Source of the DNA: Pokkaliibacter sp. MBI-7
Lineage (GTDB): Bacteria > Pseudomonadota > Gammaproteobacteria > Pseudomonadales > Balneatricaceae
DNA length: 33,758 nucleotides
Direction of reading: 5' to 3'
Assembly: GCF_029846635.1 (NCBI RefSeq)
Contig: NZ_JARVTG010000004.1
Span: 1 to 33,758, forward strand
Shown here: in pieces, positions 1-7,454 of the stretch
Layout of the letters: the number at the start of each line of letters is the position of its first letter
How positions within the stretch are numbered: the first letter of the stretch is position 1
Translations under genes and position numbers: made by a program
The notes under the pieces: generated by a model
Seen by the model: only the letters and a program-made list of their open reading frames with translations
Databases searched by the model: none
Told to the model about the DNA's origin: nothing

Positions 1-951
1 ATGAACCGGCCTTGCGAGGTCTGGACAAAGACGTTCACCGGATGGGAGCGGCACGAGATTCCGGCGCTCACGGCCAGCTACATGCAGGGGCTTATCACGG
101 CCCTTGTGACCTATAACGGGGTGGCCCCGAAAAGCGTCATGTACCTGGTGCTGCCGGGCGGCGAGCGTGGCACAGTGGCCGTGCCGCCTGCCGTCATTGA
201 CGGCACTCTGTCGTTCCTGGTGCGGAAACACTCGATGGTCGTCAAGACCCTGGAACAGCTCGCCGACGAGGGGGCATTCGATACCTTTACCGATGTGAGC
301 TTTAACAAGCCGTCGGAAATGGAATGTCACGAGGCGATGGCCGCGCACGACTTCACGCGCATGGAGCCGTTCGAGGCGGAGCTGTTGCGCCTTAAACGTG
401 AGGGGACCGTGCGCGAGTTCCTGGAAAGCTGTGTACTGAACAAGCGCAATATCGTGATCGCAGGGAAAACCGGCTCGGGCAAAACGACGTTTGCCCGCTC
501 GCTCATTGAGAAGGTGCCGACCGATGAGCGGATTGTCACCATCGAGGACGTGCATGAGCTGTTTCTAGAAAGCCACCCGAACCGTGTGCCGATGCTCTAC
601 GGCTACGGCAGCGGTCGTGTGTCGGCGGACGAATGCCTTGCGGCCTGTATGCGTCAGTCGCCGGACAGGATTTTCCTTGCGGAGCTGCGAGGCAATGAGG
701 CGTGGGAATATCTCAACTCACTGAACACCGGCCACCCTGGATCAATCACTACGGTTCACGCGAACAACGCTTTGCAGACCTTCGAGCGTATCGCAACGCT
801 GGTCAAAAAGTCGGAAGTCGGGCGGCAGCTCGACATGGAAATGATCAAGCTTGTTCTCTACACCACTATCGACGTGGTGCTGTTCTTCCATGAGCGCAAG
901 CTGGTTGAGGTCTTCTATGACCCAATCTTTGCCAAGGCCAAGATGGCCTAA
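1..951 (+). CDS. trwD: TrwD/VirB11 traffic ATPase, main part (starts at 33621 across the junction)
   Basis: This is the hexameric ATPase at the cytoplasmic base of the type IV secretion channel, which drives pilus assembly and DNA transfer. Visible are a Walker A motif (GKTGSGKT, about residue 155 of this part and 201 of the full protein), an Asp box (TIEDVHEL), a Walker B region (RIFLAELRG) and a His box (GHPGSITTVHANN). All are diagnostic of the VirB11/PilT secretion ATPases. The in-frame ATG at base 1 is internal, since 46 further N-terminal codons are present at 33621-33758; the full length of 362 residues is normal for the family. It is the last recognisable channel gene of the operon and is followed by two small membrane-protein genes. 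Identification is by family motifs and gene order as in R388. Confidence 0.95.
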   Translation: MNRPCEVWTKTFTGWERHEIPALTASYMQGLITALVTYNGVAPKSVMYLVLPGGERGTVAVPPAVIDGTLSFLVRKHSMVVKTLEQLADEGAFDTFTDVSFNKPSEMECHEAMAAHDFTRMEPFEAELLRLKREGTVREFLESCVLNKRNIVIAGKTGSGKTTFARSLIEKVPTDERIVTIEDVHELFLESHPNRVPMLYGYGSGRVSADECLAACMRQSPDRIFLAELRGNEAWEYLNSLNTGHPGSITTVHANNALQTFERIATLVKKSEVGRQLDMEMIKLVLYTTIDVVLFFHERKLVEVFYDPIFAKAKMA

Positions 952-966
952 TCAGTAGGAGTTCTT

Positions 967-1125
967 ATGGATAACCAAACATTAATAAAGCTGTCGATGG
1001 ACACTCTATTTTTTGTTCTGATGATCATCATTGTTGTAAACGCTTTTGACCTGATCCCGAGAGTTAGCAAGGTAGTCAGCAGCGGAGTCGTAAAAGCAAT
1101 AAGCAATCTGAAAAACAAGTCGTAG
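967..1125 (+). CDS. Small single-span membrane protein, unknown
   Basis: A 52-residue ORF (MDNQTLIKLSMDTLFFVLM...) with a strong ribosome binding site (TAGGAG, five bases before the ATG). It starts 15 bases after the trwD stop. One hydrophobic segment (about residues 13-26) is followed by a polar, lysine-containing tail, so it is probably a small inner-membrane protein. Its position at the end of the transfer operon, with good spacing and its own ribosome binding site, argues that it is real and co-transcribed. I do not recognise the family. A role as a transfer accessory or exclusion factor would be speculation. Confidence 0.6.
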   Translation: MDNQTLIKLSMDTLFFVLMIIIVVNAFDLIPRVSKVVSSGVVKAISNLKNKS

Positions 1126-1140
1126 GGCAAGGGGGATTTT

Positions 1141-1596
1141 ATGGATGCAAACACCACTCTACGCTATGGCCGCAAGGCGTTCTCGGTCCTGGTAAACACC
1201 TTCGTCGTTCAACCGGCGGCGCTGATTTTCATGTTCGCTCTGGCCTCGATGGCCGTCACCAAATCCGGCCCGGTGCAGGTCGCGGAAAGCGCCCTGCAGG
1301 AGGTCGCCGGTTTGGTTGCCCTGGGACCGGCCCCGGCGGGTTATCTGAACATGCAGACCTGCGCCGACGAACCCGCCAAGCCTGCCGCGTTGGACGAGGC
1401 CCCTACCCTGCCGGAGCCTATCGTCTGTGAAAATCAGGTAGTCGAGGCGGTGCCGATCGCGAGCATGGCCGACAAAATTGCCGGGGTTCTGACGTCAACG
1501 TACCTGGTTGCCGTCGTGCTGGCCCTTGGCATTCGATTCCTGTTTTGGGGGGTGCCGGACCTGTCGGGCCTCTGGCGCAGAAAAAAACCGGCATGA
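1141..1596 (+). CDS. Two-span membrane protein at the end of the transfer operon, unknown
   Basis: A 151-residue ORF starting 15 bases after the previous stop. Hydrophobic segments lie near residues 20-40 and 118-137, and the C-terminus is basic (WRRKKPA). The roughly 75-residue stretch between them contains two cysteines (QTCADE, IVCENQ) and is proline/alanine-rich. With two spans this loop would be periplasmic and could form a disulphide. It is the last gene before a bidirectional terminator and shares the transcript with the VirB genes. I do not recognise a family. The position suggests a conjugation accessory, surface-exclusion or fertility-inhibition protein, but nothing in the sequence proves it. 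Confidence 0.65.
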   Translation: MDANTTLRYGRKAFSVLVNTFVVQPAALIFMFALASMAVTKSGPVQVAESALQEVAGLVALGPAPAGYLNMQTCADEPAKPAALDEAPTLPEPIVCENQVVEAVPIASMADKIAGVLTSTYLVAVVLALGIRFLFWGVPDLSGLWRRKKPA

Positions 1597-1626
1597 GCGC
1601 GTGGCGCTCGATACCGGCAGCAGAAC

Positions 1627-1660
1627 GAAAAAACGGCCCCTTGGGGCCGTTCTTCGTTTC
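1627..1660. terminator. Bidirectional rho-independent terminator between convergent transfer operons
   Basis: The inverted repeat AACGGCCCC (1632-1640) / GGGGCCGTT (1643-1651) is flanked by an A-run on the left (GAAAAAA) and a T-rich stretch on the right. It can end both the rightward VirB operon (last stop at 1596) and the leftward trwABC operon (last stop at 1667). Confidence 0.85.
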
Positions 1661-1666
1661 TGACCA

Positions 1667-3442
1667 TCAACCGTACCCCCTGCCCCTTTCGGCCTCTCTG
1701 CGGCCTTTCTGGCGCTCCTGAGCGCGGTTTCTTTCGGTATCCATGTTCCGGCCACGGTTGTTGTCTGCGGCCTTCTCGCGGCCCTGAGCGGCTTTCTCCG
1801 TGCTACTGGCTGCCTTCTGGCGTTGCCCTGCTTCCCCCCTGCCCGCTTCACCAGTGCGCGCAAAGTCGCGCTCGCGCTGTTTCCTGCGTTCGCGGGCTAC
1901 ATCAAGGGCGGCGTGCTTGGTGTTCTCCCGTGCAATGGCCGGGGGCAGCTTCTTCACGTCATTGGTGTAGATTCTGGCCTCGAACCGGGCGCGGGATATG
2001 GCGACATAGTAAACGTCTTTCGCGGTGGTCCGGCTTTCGGCGTGCGCGTCGATCATTACGCGGTCAGCGGTGAGGCCCTGGCTGCTGTGAACGGTCGTCG
2101 CATAGGCATGGTCGAGGTGCAAAGGCCGCTCGGTCGTCAGCTCCACCTTGCGGGTGTCGCTGGCGAGCGTAACCTTGCCCGGCTCAACCGCCGCAACTTT
2201 GAAACGGTCGCCGTTCGCCAGGTCGAGGTCTTTGTCGTTCCTGGTCACACGCACCACGTCGCCGGGGGCCAGCTCGGCCCGCTCGGGTTCGTACACGGAC
2301 AGCTTGCGGTGAGTGGCCGGGCTGAAAGTGATGCTCTCGCCGTCCTTCTCGGCCTTCACGGTCAGGCGGTTGCCTGGGCCGGTGTCGGTGACGCGGTACA
2401 GCTCGCCACGCTTGAGGCCGGTGCGATAGTCCTTCTCGGGCTGGATCACATCGCCGACGTGGTAGTTTTTGGAGTAACGACGCTCGGCCTGGGTGGTGTC
2501 GCGGCGAATAAGAGTATCGAACTCGATGCCCTGCCCTGCCGTTCCCAAGCCTTCGCGCACGTTCTTGTTGATTTCTCGGCGCGCTTCGTTGGTGCCGGAG
2601 ACGATAATCGTGCGGTCGCGATCCTCGGGCGACAACTGCACGTAGTCGCGGGCGACGGTGCTCCGGCGCTCCGAGTGATCTTTGATTTCCTGGATGCCTT
2701 TGATGCGCTGTAGCGAGCTTTTGGCGTCGCCCTGGGCGGCGAACTCGACGGCGCGTTTTAGGTCCGGGTCTTTCTGCCGCTGAATGTCGTCCATGTGCGC
2801 GGTCTTCATCCCGGCGGCCTGCAACTGGTCGAACGGTCGCCCTGCCTCGATGGCCTTTGTCTGCGCGGTGTCACCCATGAGAACGACACGCGCGCCCTCG
2901 CGCTCGGCGAGCTTTAGCGTCTGCTCCATGATGCGCGCTGGCACGACGCCTGCCTCGTCAATGACAAGCACGGTGCGGTCGTCGATGTTCTTGTCTTTCG
3001 CCCGCAGGAACGATGCGAGGGTATTGGCCTCGACGTTGAGCTCACGCAAGGCTTTGACCTGGCTCCCGTAGGGCGCCAGTGCCCGGACGTGATAGCCCTC
3101 ACCCTCGATCATCGCCTTGGCGGTGTCGAGCATGTGGGATTTACCCGTCCCGGCGAAGCCTTGGACGCCGACGACGCGGTTTTCGCTCGATACCATGAGC
3201 GAAGCCGCGTCACGCTGCCCCGTGTTCAAGTTGGTTTCGGCCAGGCGCTCGCGGGCGGCCTCGGCGGTCATGACCGGCGCGACTTGGCCGCGGCCGTCGC
3301 GCTCGATCTGCAATATGCGTTTCTCGCGCTCGAGGGCGGTTTGTGTTGTGTAGCGGCGTTCGTCCTGGACAAGCCCGCCGCGCTCGATGGCCGTGTCTAC
3401 CCGCTCGCGGGCGGCTCGTTTGTCGAGGCCCTTGTCAGTCAA
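1667..3442 (-). CDS. trwC: TrwC, C-terminal helicase part (separated by a frameshift)
   Basis: This encodes the 5'-3' DNA helicase half of a TrwC-type relaxase, which unwinds the T-strand after nicking. Motifs seen are Walker A (GFAGTGKS, in VVGVQGFAGTGKSHML), Walker B/DEAG (VLVIDEAGVV), the GDTAQ motif, and the late RecD-like motif HSSQGLTADRVM. The C-terminus is low-complexity, rich in Arg/Glu/Gln. The only start usable in this frame is a TTG at 3442 with no convincing Shine-Dalgarno sequence. The frame stays open further upstream, encoding PRFHPATEQ...RSEWIAAL, which reads as a natural continuation of the N-terminal half. It is therefore the back half of one gene of about 997 codons (R388 TrwC is 966 residues). 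It is either genuinely broken or carries a homopolymer sequencing error. Confidence 0.85.
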   Translation of the reverse strand: MTDKGLDKRAARERVDTAIERGGLVQDERRYTTQTALEREKRILQIERDGRGQVAPVMTAEAARERLAETNLNTGQRDAASLMVSSENRVVGVQGFAGTGKSHMLDTAKAMIEGEGYHVRALAPYGSQVKALRELNVEANTLASFLRAKDKNIDDRTVLVIDEAGVVPARIMEQTLKLAEREGARVVLMGDTAQTKAIEAGRPFDQLQAAGMKTAHMDDIQRQKDPDLKRAVEFAAQGDAKSSLQRIKGIQEIKDHSERRSTVARDYVQLSPEDRDRTIIVSGTNEARREINKNVREGLGTAGQGIEFDTLIRRDTTQAERRYSKNYHVGDVIQPEKDYRTGLKRGELYRVTDTGPGNRLTVKAEKDGESITFSPATHRKLSVYEPERAELAPGDVVRVTRNDKDLDLANGDRFKVAAVEPGKVTLASDTRKVELTTERPLHLDHAYATTVHSSQGLTADRVMIDAHAESRTTAKDVYYVAISRARFEARIYTNDVKKLPPAIARENTKHAALDVARERRKQRERDFARTGEAGRGEAGQRQKAASSTEKAAQGREKAADNNRGRNMDTERNRAQERQKGRREAERGRGYG

Positions 3443-4662
3443 GGCGGCGATCCACTCGGAACGGGTGAGCGACGGCCCCCTATCCGGAACGTTCCCGCCG
3501 CCCTGCTCCGTGGCCGGATGGAATCGGGGGCCTCCCGGATGAGATAGCCCTTGTCGGTCTGGTTGGTGATTTCAGCTTCAATATCACGGACACGGGCAGA
3601 ACCCATACCGTGCTTGACGGCAGTGTCGACTAGCTCGCGTTCGCTGACGACGGATTGTCTTTCCGTCAGGTGGTTTACTGCATACCGCACCGACCGCTTG
3701 GCAGCCTCCTGGGGAGGAACATTCTCGGGTGCATGACTTCGATCAAATGACGAATTATCTTGACCTACCTCACGCCCTTTTCCGTCGAACTGGATGCCGG
3801 AATCTTTCACCCGTTCCTGCCACTCACGATACAGCTCATCACGGTCAGTAGCGGTTTTCTTTGCCCTGCTTTGCAAGGTGGCTTGTTGCTTCTCGGCGGT
3901 TGTGGCGGTTTCGCGAGTCAGGCCCTTCTCTGCCAGCCGTTCTTCGATCTGAGCGCCGCGCTGACTGAAAGCTGACAGTTGCTCGCGTGACATATGGGCC
4001 AGCTCGAACATACCGTCGCGCTCGTGGCGTATTTGATAGCCCAAGCGTTGCAGCTCGTGGGCCAGCTCTGCCCGATAGGCAGCGCCAAGGTACTTGGTTG
4101 TCTTGATAATCTCGTCGTTCTTCAATGCCCGCCATTCTCCGTCGCTGCGCTTGGTCAGGTTCATGACGATAGCGTGCGTGTGAAGTTGGGGGTCCCGTTC
4201 CCGGCTGGTTTCGTGTCGGAACTTCGCCACAACCAGGTTGCCGGTGGTTTCTAGATGTGTCTTGCCGTTGATCTTATGGCGAGCCTGTGCCCGTTCTTCG
4301 GCCAGTTCTACCGCACGGGAGACAGCCCGGTCATGTGCTCGGATGATTTCAGCGTCACCATGTACCAAGGCTTGCAACGACACGCTTTTCGGAGCTGAGA
4401 ACGTCAGGTCGATGCCGATGCGTTGCTTGCTGTCCTGTCGAGTGGAAGCCCGGCTTATCCGCACGTCGTCGCTGATCTTCCCGGCCAGCAGCTCGCGGAA
4501 CCGGTCACTATCGACCGGCCCCTCAAGCCCGAGGTCTTCGGCACCTTTGCCTTGCCACTCAGTCGCCTCGCCTTCCTTTGCATAGTAGTCGTCGGCGGCA
4601 TCCTCGTAGTAGCTCGCCGCGCGGCCCACGTCCTGCCGGGTCATGACTTTGTGGCTGAGCAT
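3439..4662 (-). CDS. trwC: TrwC, N-terminal relaxase domain (truncated by a frameshift)
   Basis: This is a MOBF-class relaxase domain that nicks oriT by tyrosine transesterification and leads the strand into the recipient. It carries the paired catalytic tyrosines Y18/Y19 and Y26/Y27 (ASYYEDAADDYYAK) and the metal-binding histidine triad (FRHETSRERDPQLHTHAI). The overall sequence is very close to what is known of R388 TrwC. The ATG overlaps the trwB stop (TAATG), indicating translational coupling. The frame is normal to about residue 379 (LIREAP) and then shifts, adding about 28 unrelated residues (DSIRPRSRA...SGSPP). The cause is a five-base G run at 3526-3530 (C run in the mRNA) that is one base short. 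The relaxase domain is intact, but the helicase is disconnected. Confidence 0.92.
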   Translation of the reverse strand: MLSHKVMTRQDVGRAASYYEDAADDYYAKEGEATEWQGKGAEDLGLEGPVDSDRFRELLAGKISDDVRISRASTRQDSKQRIGIDLTFSAPKSVSLQALVHGDAEIIRAHDRAVSRAVELAEERAQARHKINGKTHLETTGNLVVAKFRHETSRERDPQLHTHAIVMNLTKRSDGEWRALKNDEIIKTTKYLGAAYRAELAHELQRLGYQIRHERDGMFELAHMSREQLSAFSQRGAQIEERLAEKGLTRETATTAEKQQATLQSRAKKTATDRDELYREWQERVKDSGIQFDGKGREVGQDNSSFDRSHAPENVPPQEAAKRSVRYAVNHLTERQSVVSERELVDTAVKHGMGSARVRDIEAEITNQTDKGYLIREAPDSIRPRSRAAGTFRIGGRRSPVPSGSPP

Positions 4663-6185
4663 TAGGCGGCCTCCTGGAATGCTGGCAGTCGTGCCGCGAA
4701 CTGCTTGTACTCAAGTTTGACCTTGGCGATTGGGTGATCACCGGCAAAGGCCACGTATCCGGTCAGGTCGGGTAAGCTCGCGATCTCGGCCGCCGTGACA
4801 ACGCGCTCGCGGTTGCGCTCGTCTGACCGTGTAGTGCCGCTGCGGCCGCCGGAGCTGTGCGAACGCTTATCGCGTTCGACTTCGTGATCGCCCAGGCTCT
4901 TACTCATGTCCTCGTTGGTCTGCGGGTCAGTGCGCGAACCGCCCAGGACGGCCAGCGAACGGAAACAGGAGCGCAGCGTCTGCGCCTCTTTCACGCCATA
5001 GATATGATCGAGCTGCGAAGTCGATTGCAGACCGGCGGCCACGCGCAGGCCATGCTTGCGCCCTTTGGTCAAAGCGGCTTCGAGCGAGGCCAGCTTTTCC
5101 AGGCTCGCCAGCTCGTCGATAACCAGCCATAGGCGGCGGCTCGGGTCTTCTCCCATAGACAGGACAGAGGTACAAATCACGTCAACCCACGCCGAAATCA
5201 GCGGCTTCATTGCCTCGGCCATATCCTCGCGCCAGGTGATATACAGATTGCCGCCGTTCGGATCGTCCAGCCAGCGGCGCAGGCTGAAATCGCCCTCCGG
5301 CATCGAGACGTGTTCGGGCAACTTGTCGGACAAAACAAAACGCGCCGATGAAAGCGCCTTTGTCGCTTCGCTCGAACCGACGAAAAGCGACTCTGCAAGT
5401 GTGCCCTCTAGGAAATTGCGTAGGTCTTCCGGGTCGGCGATGGTGGTCCAGCGGAACAGTTCGCGCACCGATGCCTTACCCATGCGCTCCAACTTCCGGG
5501 CCGTTTCACGCAAAAGCAACCGGCCATAGCTGGCCCATTCTTCGGCTTCTTCCGTGCGCCCGCGCGGGACAATCGAAAGTGCGTACCTTTGAAAGTCGTA
5601 ATCGTTGCGAACTTCGTTGAAAAACGTCCAGCCCTTCGACCGCTTATCGTAGGGGTTTAAAATAACGTCCTTCTCGCGGCCAAACTTTGAATACATATCG
5701 CCGTTTGGATCGAGAATAACCATACGGTCGCCGCGTAGCATTGCCGAGTATGCCAGTTCTCGAAGCAAGACAGATTTACCGGCCCCGGTCGCACCATTAA
5801 TCAGCAAGTGATAACTTTCGATATTCAAAGGCATTGGAATGCCAGCGATGGATATTTGTTTAGCTTTGCGTTTCGTCGTTTTAGAACGGAGCTTGCCAGG
5901 GCTGACAATCTTAGTTCCGCGCAGAAAACGACGGAATGGAGCGCCCCCAAACTCAGACTTTCCAAGCTGCACTACAACCCAAACAAGGAATATCGCAAAG
6001 ACAAGCCCGCCGATAAATGCACTTAGCAATATCGGGCGGTGTGGAGTGAGTTTCACCATTTCCCACAAGGCTTGATATTTTGGCGACCAAAGTTGTTCCG
6101 TTTTTTGAACGGCTGTTAGCCAGGTCATGAGGGGAACAACCAGCAAAATGATTGCCGACATTCGGCGTATTTGATCCGGGTGCAT
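4662..6185 (-). CDS. trwB: TrwB type IV coupling protein
   Basis: This hexameric inner-membrane DNA translocase links the relaxosome to the secretion channel (VirD4/TraG class). The start is the ATG at 6185, giving MHPDQIRRM and 507 residues, the length of R388 TrwB. It has the Shine-Dalgarno GGAGG nine bases upstream and a TAATG overlap with trwA. An alternative start 27 bases upstream lies inside trwA and is less likely. Two N-terminal transmembrane segments occupy about residues 10-26 and 50-72. Walker A is GATGAGKS at 131-138 and Walker B is WLVIDELASL. The stop overlaps the trwC start. The middle gene of the trwABC operon. Confidence 0.96.
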   Translation of the reverse strand: MHPDQIRRMSAIILLVVPLMTWLTAVQKTEQLWSPKYQALWEMVKLTPHRPILLSAFIGGLVFAIFLVWVVVQLGKSEFGGAPFRRFLRGTKIVSPGKLRSKTTKRKAKQISIAGIPMPLNIESYHLLINGATGAGKSVLLRELAYSAMLRGDRMVILDPNGDMYSKFGREKDVILNPYDKRSKGWTFFNEVRNDYDFQRYALSIVPRGRTEEAEEWASYGRLLLRETARKLERMGKASVRELFRWTTIADPEDLRNFLEGTLAESLFVGSSEATKALSSARFVLSDKLPEHVSMPEGDFSLRRWLDDPNGGNLYITWREDMAEAMKPLISAWVDVICTSVLSMGEDPSRRLWLVIDELASLEKLASLEAALTKGRKHGLRVAAGLQSTSQLDHIYGVKEAQTLRSCFRSLAVLGGSRTDPQTNEDMSKSLGDHEVERDKRSHSSGGRSGTTRSDERNRERVVTAAEIASLPDLTGYVAFAGDHPIAKVKLEYKQFAARLPAFQEAA

Positions 6186-6562
6186 TAGTCCTCCTTCCCT
6201 TCCGGGTCCCATAGTTCGATGCCATTGCGGCGCATCTCGGCCCGGACCTCTTTCCGGTGTTCGGGCTTGCTGATGTGTCGCAGCAGTAGAAGCGTCTCGA
6301 CCAGGGCCGCCCGGTCAGACGCGCTCATACCTCTGTCACTGCCTCCTGACACGATGCCGTTTTCGGCCAGGTCTTCGACCAGGTGCCGGAGTGCGGAAAC
6401 CTCGCGACGCAAGCCGGTGATCTGGTCACCAGTGTCGTGAGCTTCCTCGACGTACTCACGGATGTACGTCGATAGAGGCTTGCCCACGCGGGCCGCCTCG
6501 TCCTCCATCATGAGCTGTTTTTCGAGCGTGAAACGCACTTTGACGGGTTCGCCAAGCGACAT
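6185..6562 (-). CDS. trwA: TrwA relaxosome accessory protein / repressor
   Basis: A 125-residue protein with an N-terminal ribbon-helix-helix segment (PVKVRFTLEKQLMMEDEAARV...STYIREYVEE) and a C-terminal helical part for tetramerisation. In R388 TrwA binds oriT, stimulates TrwC nicking and TrwB ATPase, and represses the trwABC promoter. The gene is first of the operon, beside oriT, and TGTGGTC direct repeats flank its promoter. The ATG at 6562 is preceded by a weak purine stretch, and its stop overlaps the trwB ATG. Identification rests on length, position and RHH character. Confidence 0.9.
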   Translation of the reverse strand: MSLGEPVKVRFTLEKQLMMEDEAARVGKPLSTYIREYVEEAHDTGDQITGLRREVSALRHLVEDLAENGIVSGGSDRGMSASDRAALVETLLLLRHISKPEHRKEVRAEMRRNGIELWDPEGKED

Positions 6563-6571
6563 AGTATTACC

Positions 6572-6647
6572 TGTGGTCTGTTTGTGGTCCTTCCATTATA
6601 GCAATAACAGTGCTTTACGCTAGTCATGTGTCCTTTGCGGACCACAA
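6572..6647 (-). promoter_or_regulatory. trwABC promoter with TrwA-type repeats
   Basis: A perfect -10 (TATAAT on the minus strand, 6595-6600) lies 33 bases before the trwA ATG; no good -35 is visible. The repeat TGTGGTC occurs at 6572-6578 and 6583-6589 downstream of the -10, and inverted (GGACCACAA, 6639-6647) upstream. The arrangement fits autorepression by TrwA, as known for R388. Assigning these repeats to TrwA is inference. Confidence 0.6.
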
Positions 6648-6670
6648 GAAAAGTCACGGGAATACAGCTA

Positions 6671-6760
6671 AATCATTGAGAATCAATGACTTAGCTCGCA
6701 CCGATAGGTGCGTATGGTGTATCGCCCAGATTTAAGGATTTAAGGACCATTTAAGGATTA
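6671..6760 (+). other. oriT: oriT core with nic site (IncW/R388-like)
   Basis: A hairpin with arms CGCACC (6697-6702) and GGTGCG (6707-6712) and loop GATA is followed by TATGGTGT/ATCGCCC. This matches the R388 nic region TATTGTCT/ATAGCCC and its preceding inverted repeat, so the nick is predicted between 6720 and 6721 on the + strand. Upstream is a second inverted repeat, TCATTGA-GA(A)-TCAATGA (about 6673-6689). Downstream are three copies of ATTTAAGGA (6730-6738, 6738-6746, 6749-6757), as in R388 where TTTAAGGA follows nic. The 5' end of the T-strand runs toward stb, so trwABC enters last. Confidence 0.88.
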
Positions 6761-6811
6761 GCAACCAGGTCGGAATGATGCACAGAGGCCCTAAGAGGGT
6801 CATTCATCAAC

Positions 6812-6832
6812 CCAATGCGCGCAGCGCATTGG
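6812..6832. repeat. Perfect 9-bp-arm inverted repeat next to oriT
   Basis: CCAATGCGC (6812-6820) and GCGCATTGG (6824-6832) form a hairpin with a three-base loop, followed by AATTTTGG. It lies between the nic region and the StbA-type repeats. It may be an accessory oriT inverted repeat or a transcription barrier; the sequence does not decide which. Confidence 0.6.
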
Positions 6833-6843
6833 AATTTTGGTGG

Positions 6844-6963
6844 CAGTAATGCGAAGTTGATGCGATGATGGTGCAGCAGATTCGGGCAGGTGAAGCGAAA
6901 ATAATGCAGTGATGATGCAAAACAGGTTGACAGCAATGCAAAGGTGATGCAAACTTGATGCAA
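6844..6963 (+). promoter_or_regulatory. Phased StbA-type repeats (stbDRs) and stb promoter region
   Basis: Variants of ATGATGCAA (reverse complement TTGCATCAT, the R388 StbA site) recur at a spacing of about 11 bp in two clusters. Cluster one is at 6844-6876 (degenerate). Cluster two ends at 6909, 6920, 6941, 6952 and 6963. A TTGACA at 6927-6932 could be the -35 of the stb promoter. In R388 StbA binds two such sets beside oriT, represses stbABC and is required for plasmid stability. Confidence 0.8.
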
Positions 6964-6992
6964 ATCGAAACAGGACAGGGGGGACCAATACT

Positions 6993-7454
6993 GTGGATGA
7001 ACGGGAAGCCCTAAAAAGTCTCATACAGGGCATTCCAGGCAAGACGTTGGCGGCCAAGCTGCGAACGATCATGCCTGAGATTGATAGACGAGTTCGCGAG
7101 GGTGTCCAGCATCAAGAGATCATCGACGCGCTGAACGAACAGGGTTTTGACATCAACCTGAACACCTTTCGCAGCTATCTATACCGATACCGCAAAAAGG
7201 TCAGTCAGGAGGGTGTCAAAGAAGTGGATTGCACAAACCAAGGATTGCGCAATCCAGAAGCCGAGCCGCCAGAACCGGCCAGCACGACGGACGGCAATTC
7301 GTCGGTCGAGGATAGCGGCGAGGAAATCCCGCAGGATGACGACGCGCAAACTTCCAGCTTTGACGATTTATTCGATAGCCAGAAGCGTGACGCATTCAGC
7401 GACAAATACATGAGCCAACGTAGGCCCATTTCAACTAAACGGAGCAAAGACTAA
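6993..7454 (+). CDS. stbA: StbA DNA-binding stability protein
   Basis: A 153-residue protein with a GTG start at 6993 (VDEREALKSL read as MDEREALKSL) behind a GGGGGGA ribosome binding site. The N-terminal half contains a helix-turn-helix-like segment (about residues 30-70, HQEIIDALNEQGFDINLNTFRSYLYRYRKK). The C-terminal half is acidic and probably disordered. In R388 StbA binds TTGCATCAT repeats, is needed for stable inheritance and balances segregation against conjugation with StbB. Its stop overlaps the stbB ATG (TAATG). Oddly, two tandem operator-like palindromes lie inside its coding sequence at 7225-7256. Confidence 0.85.
   Translation: MDEREALKSLIQGIPGKTLAAKLRTIMPEIDRRVREGVQHQEIIDALNEQGFDINLNTFRSYLYRYRKKVSQEGVKEVDCTNQGLRNPEAEPPEPASTTDGNSSVEDSGEEIPQDDDAQTSSFDDLFDSQKRDAFSDKYMSQRRPISTKRSKD

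Noticed and set aside
1823..2713. 296-codon + strand frame opposite the TrwC helicase part
   Set aside because: It is the antisense of a motif-bearing helicase with no ribosome binding site or recognisable domain.
6844..6963. CRISPR-like short repeats
   Set aside because: The units are about 11 bp apart, degenerate and match StbA sites; there are no spacers or cas genes.
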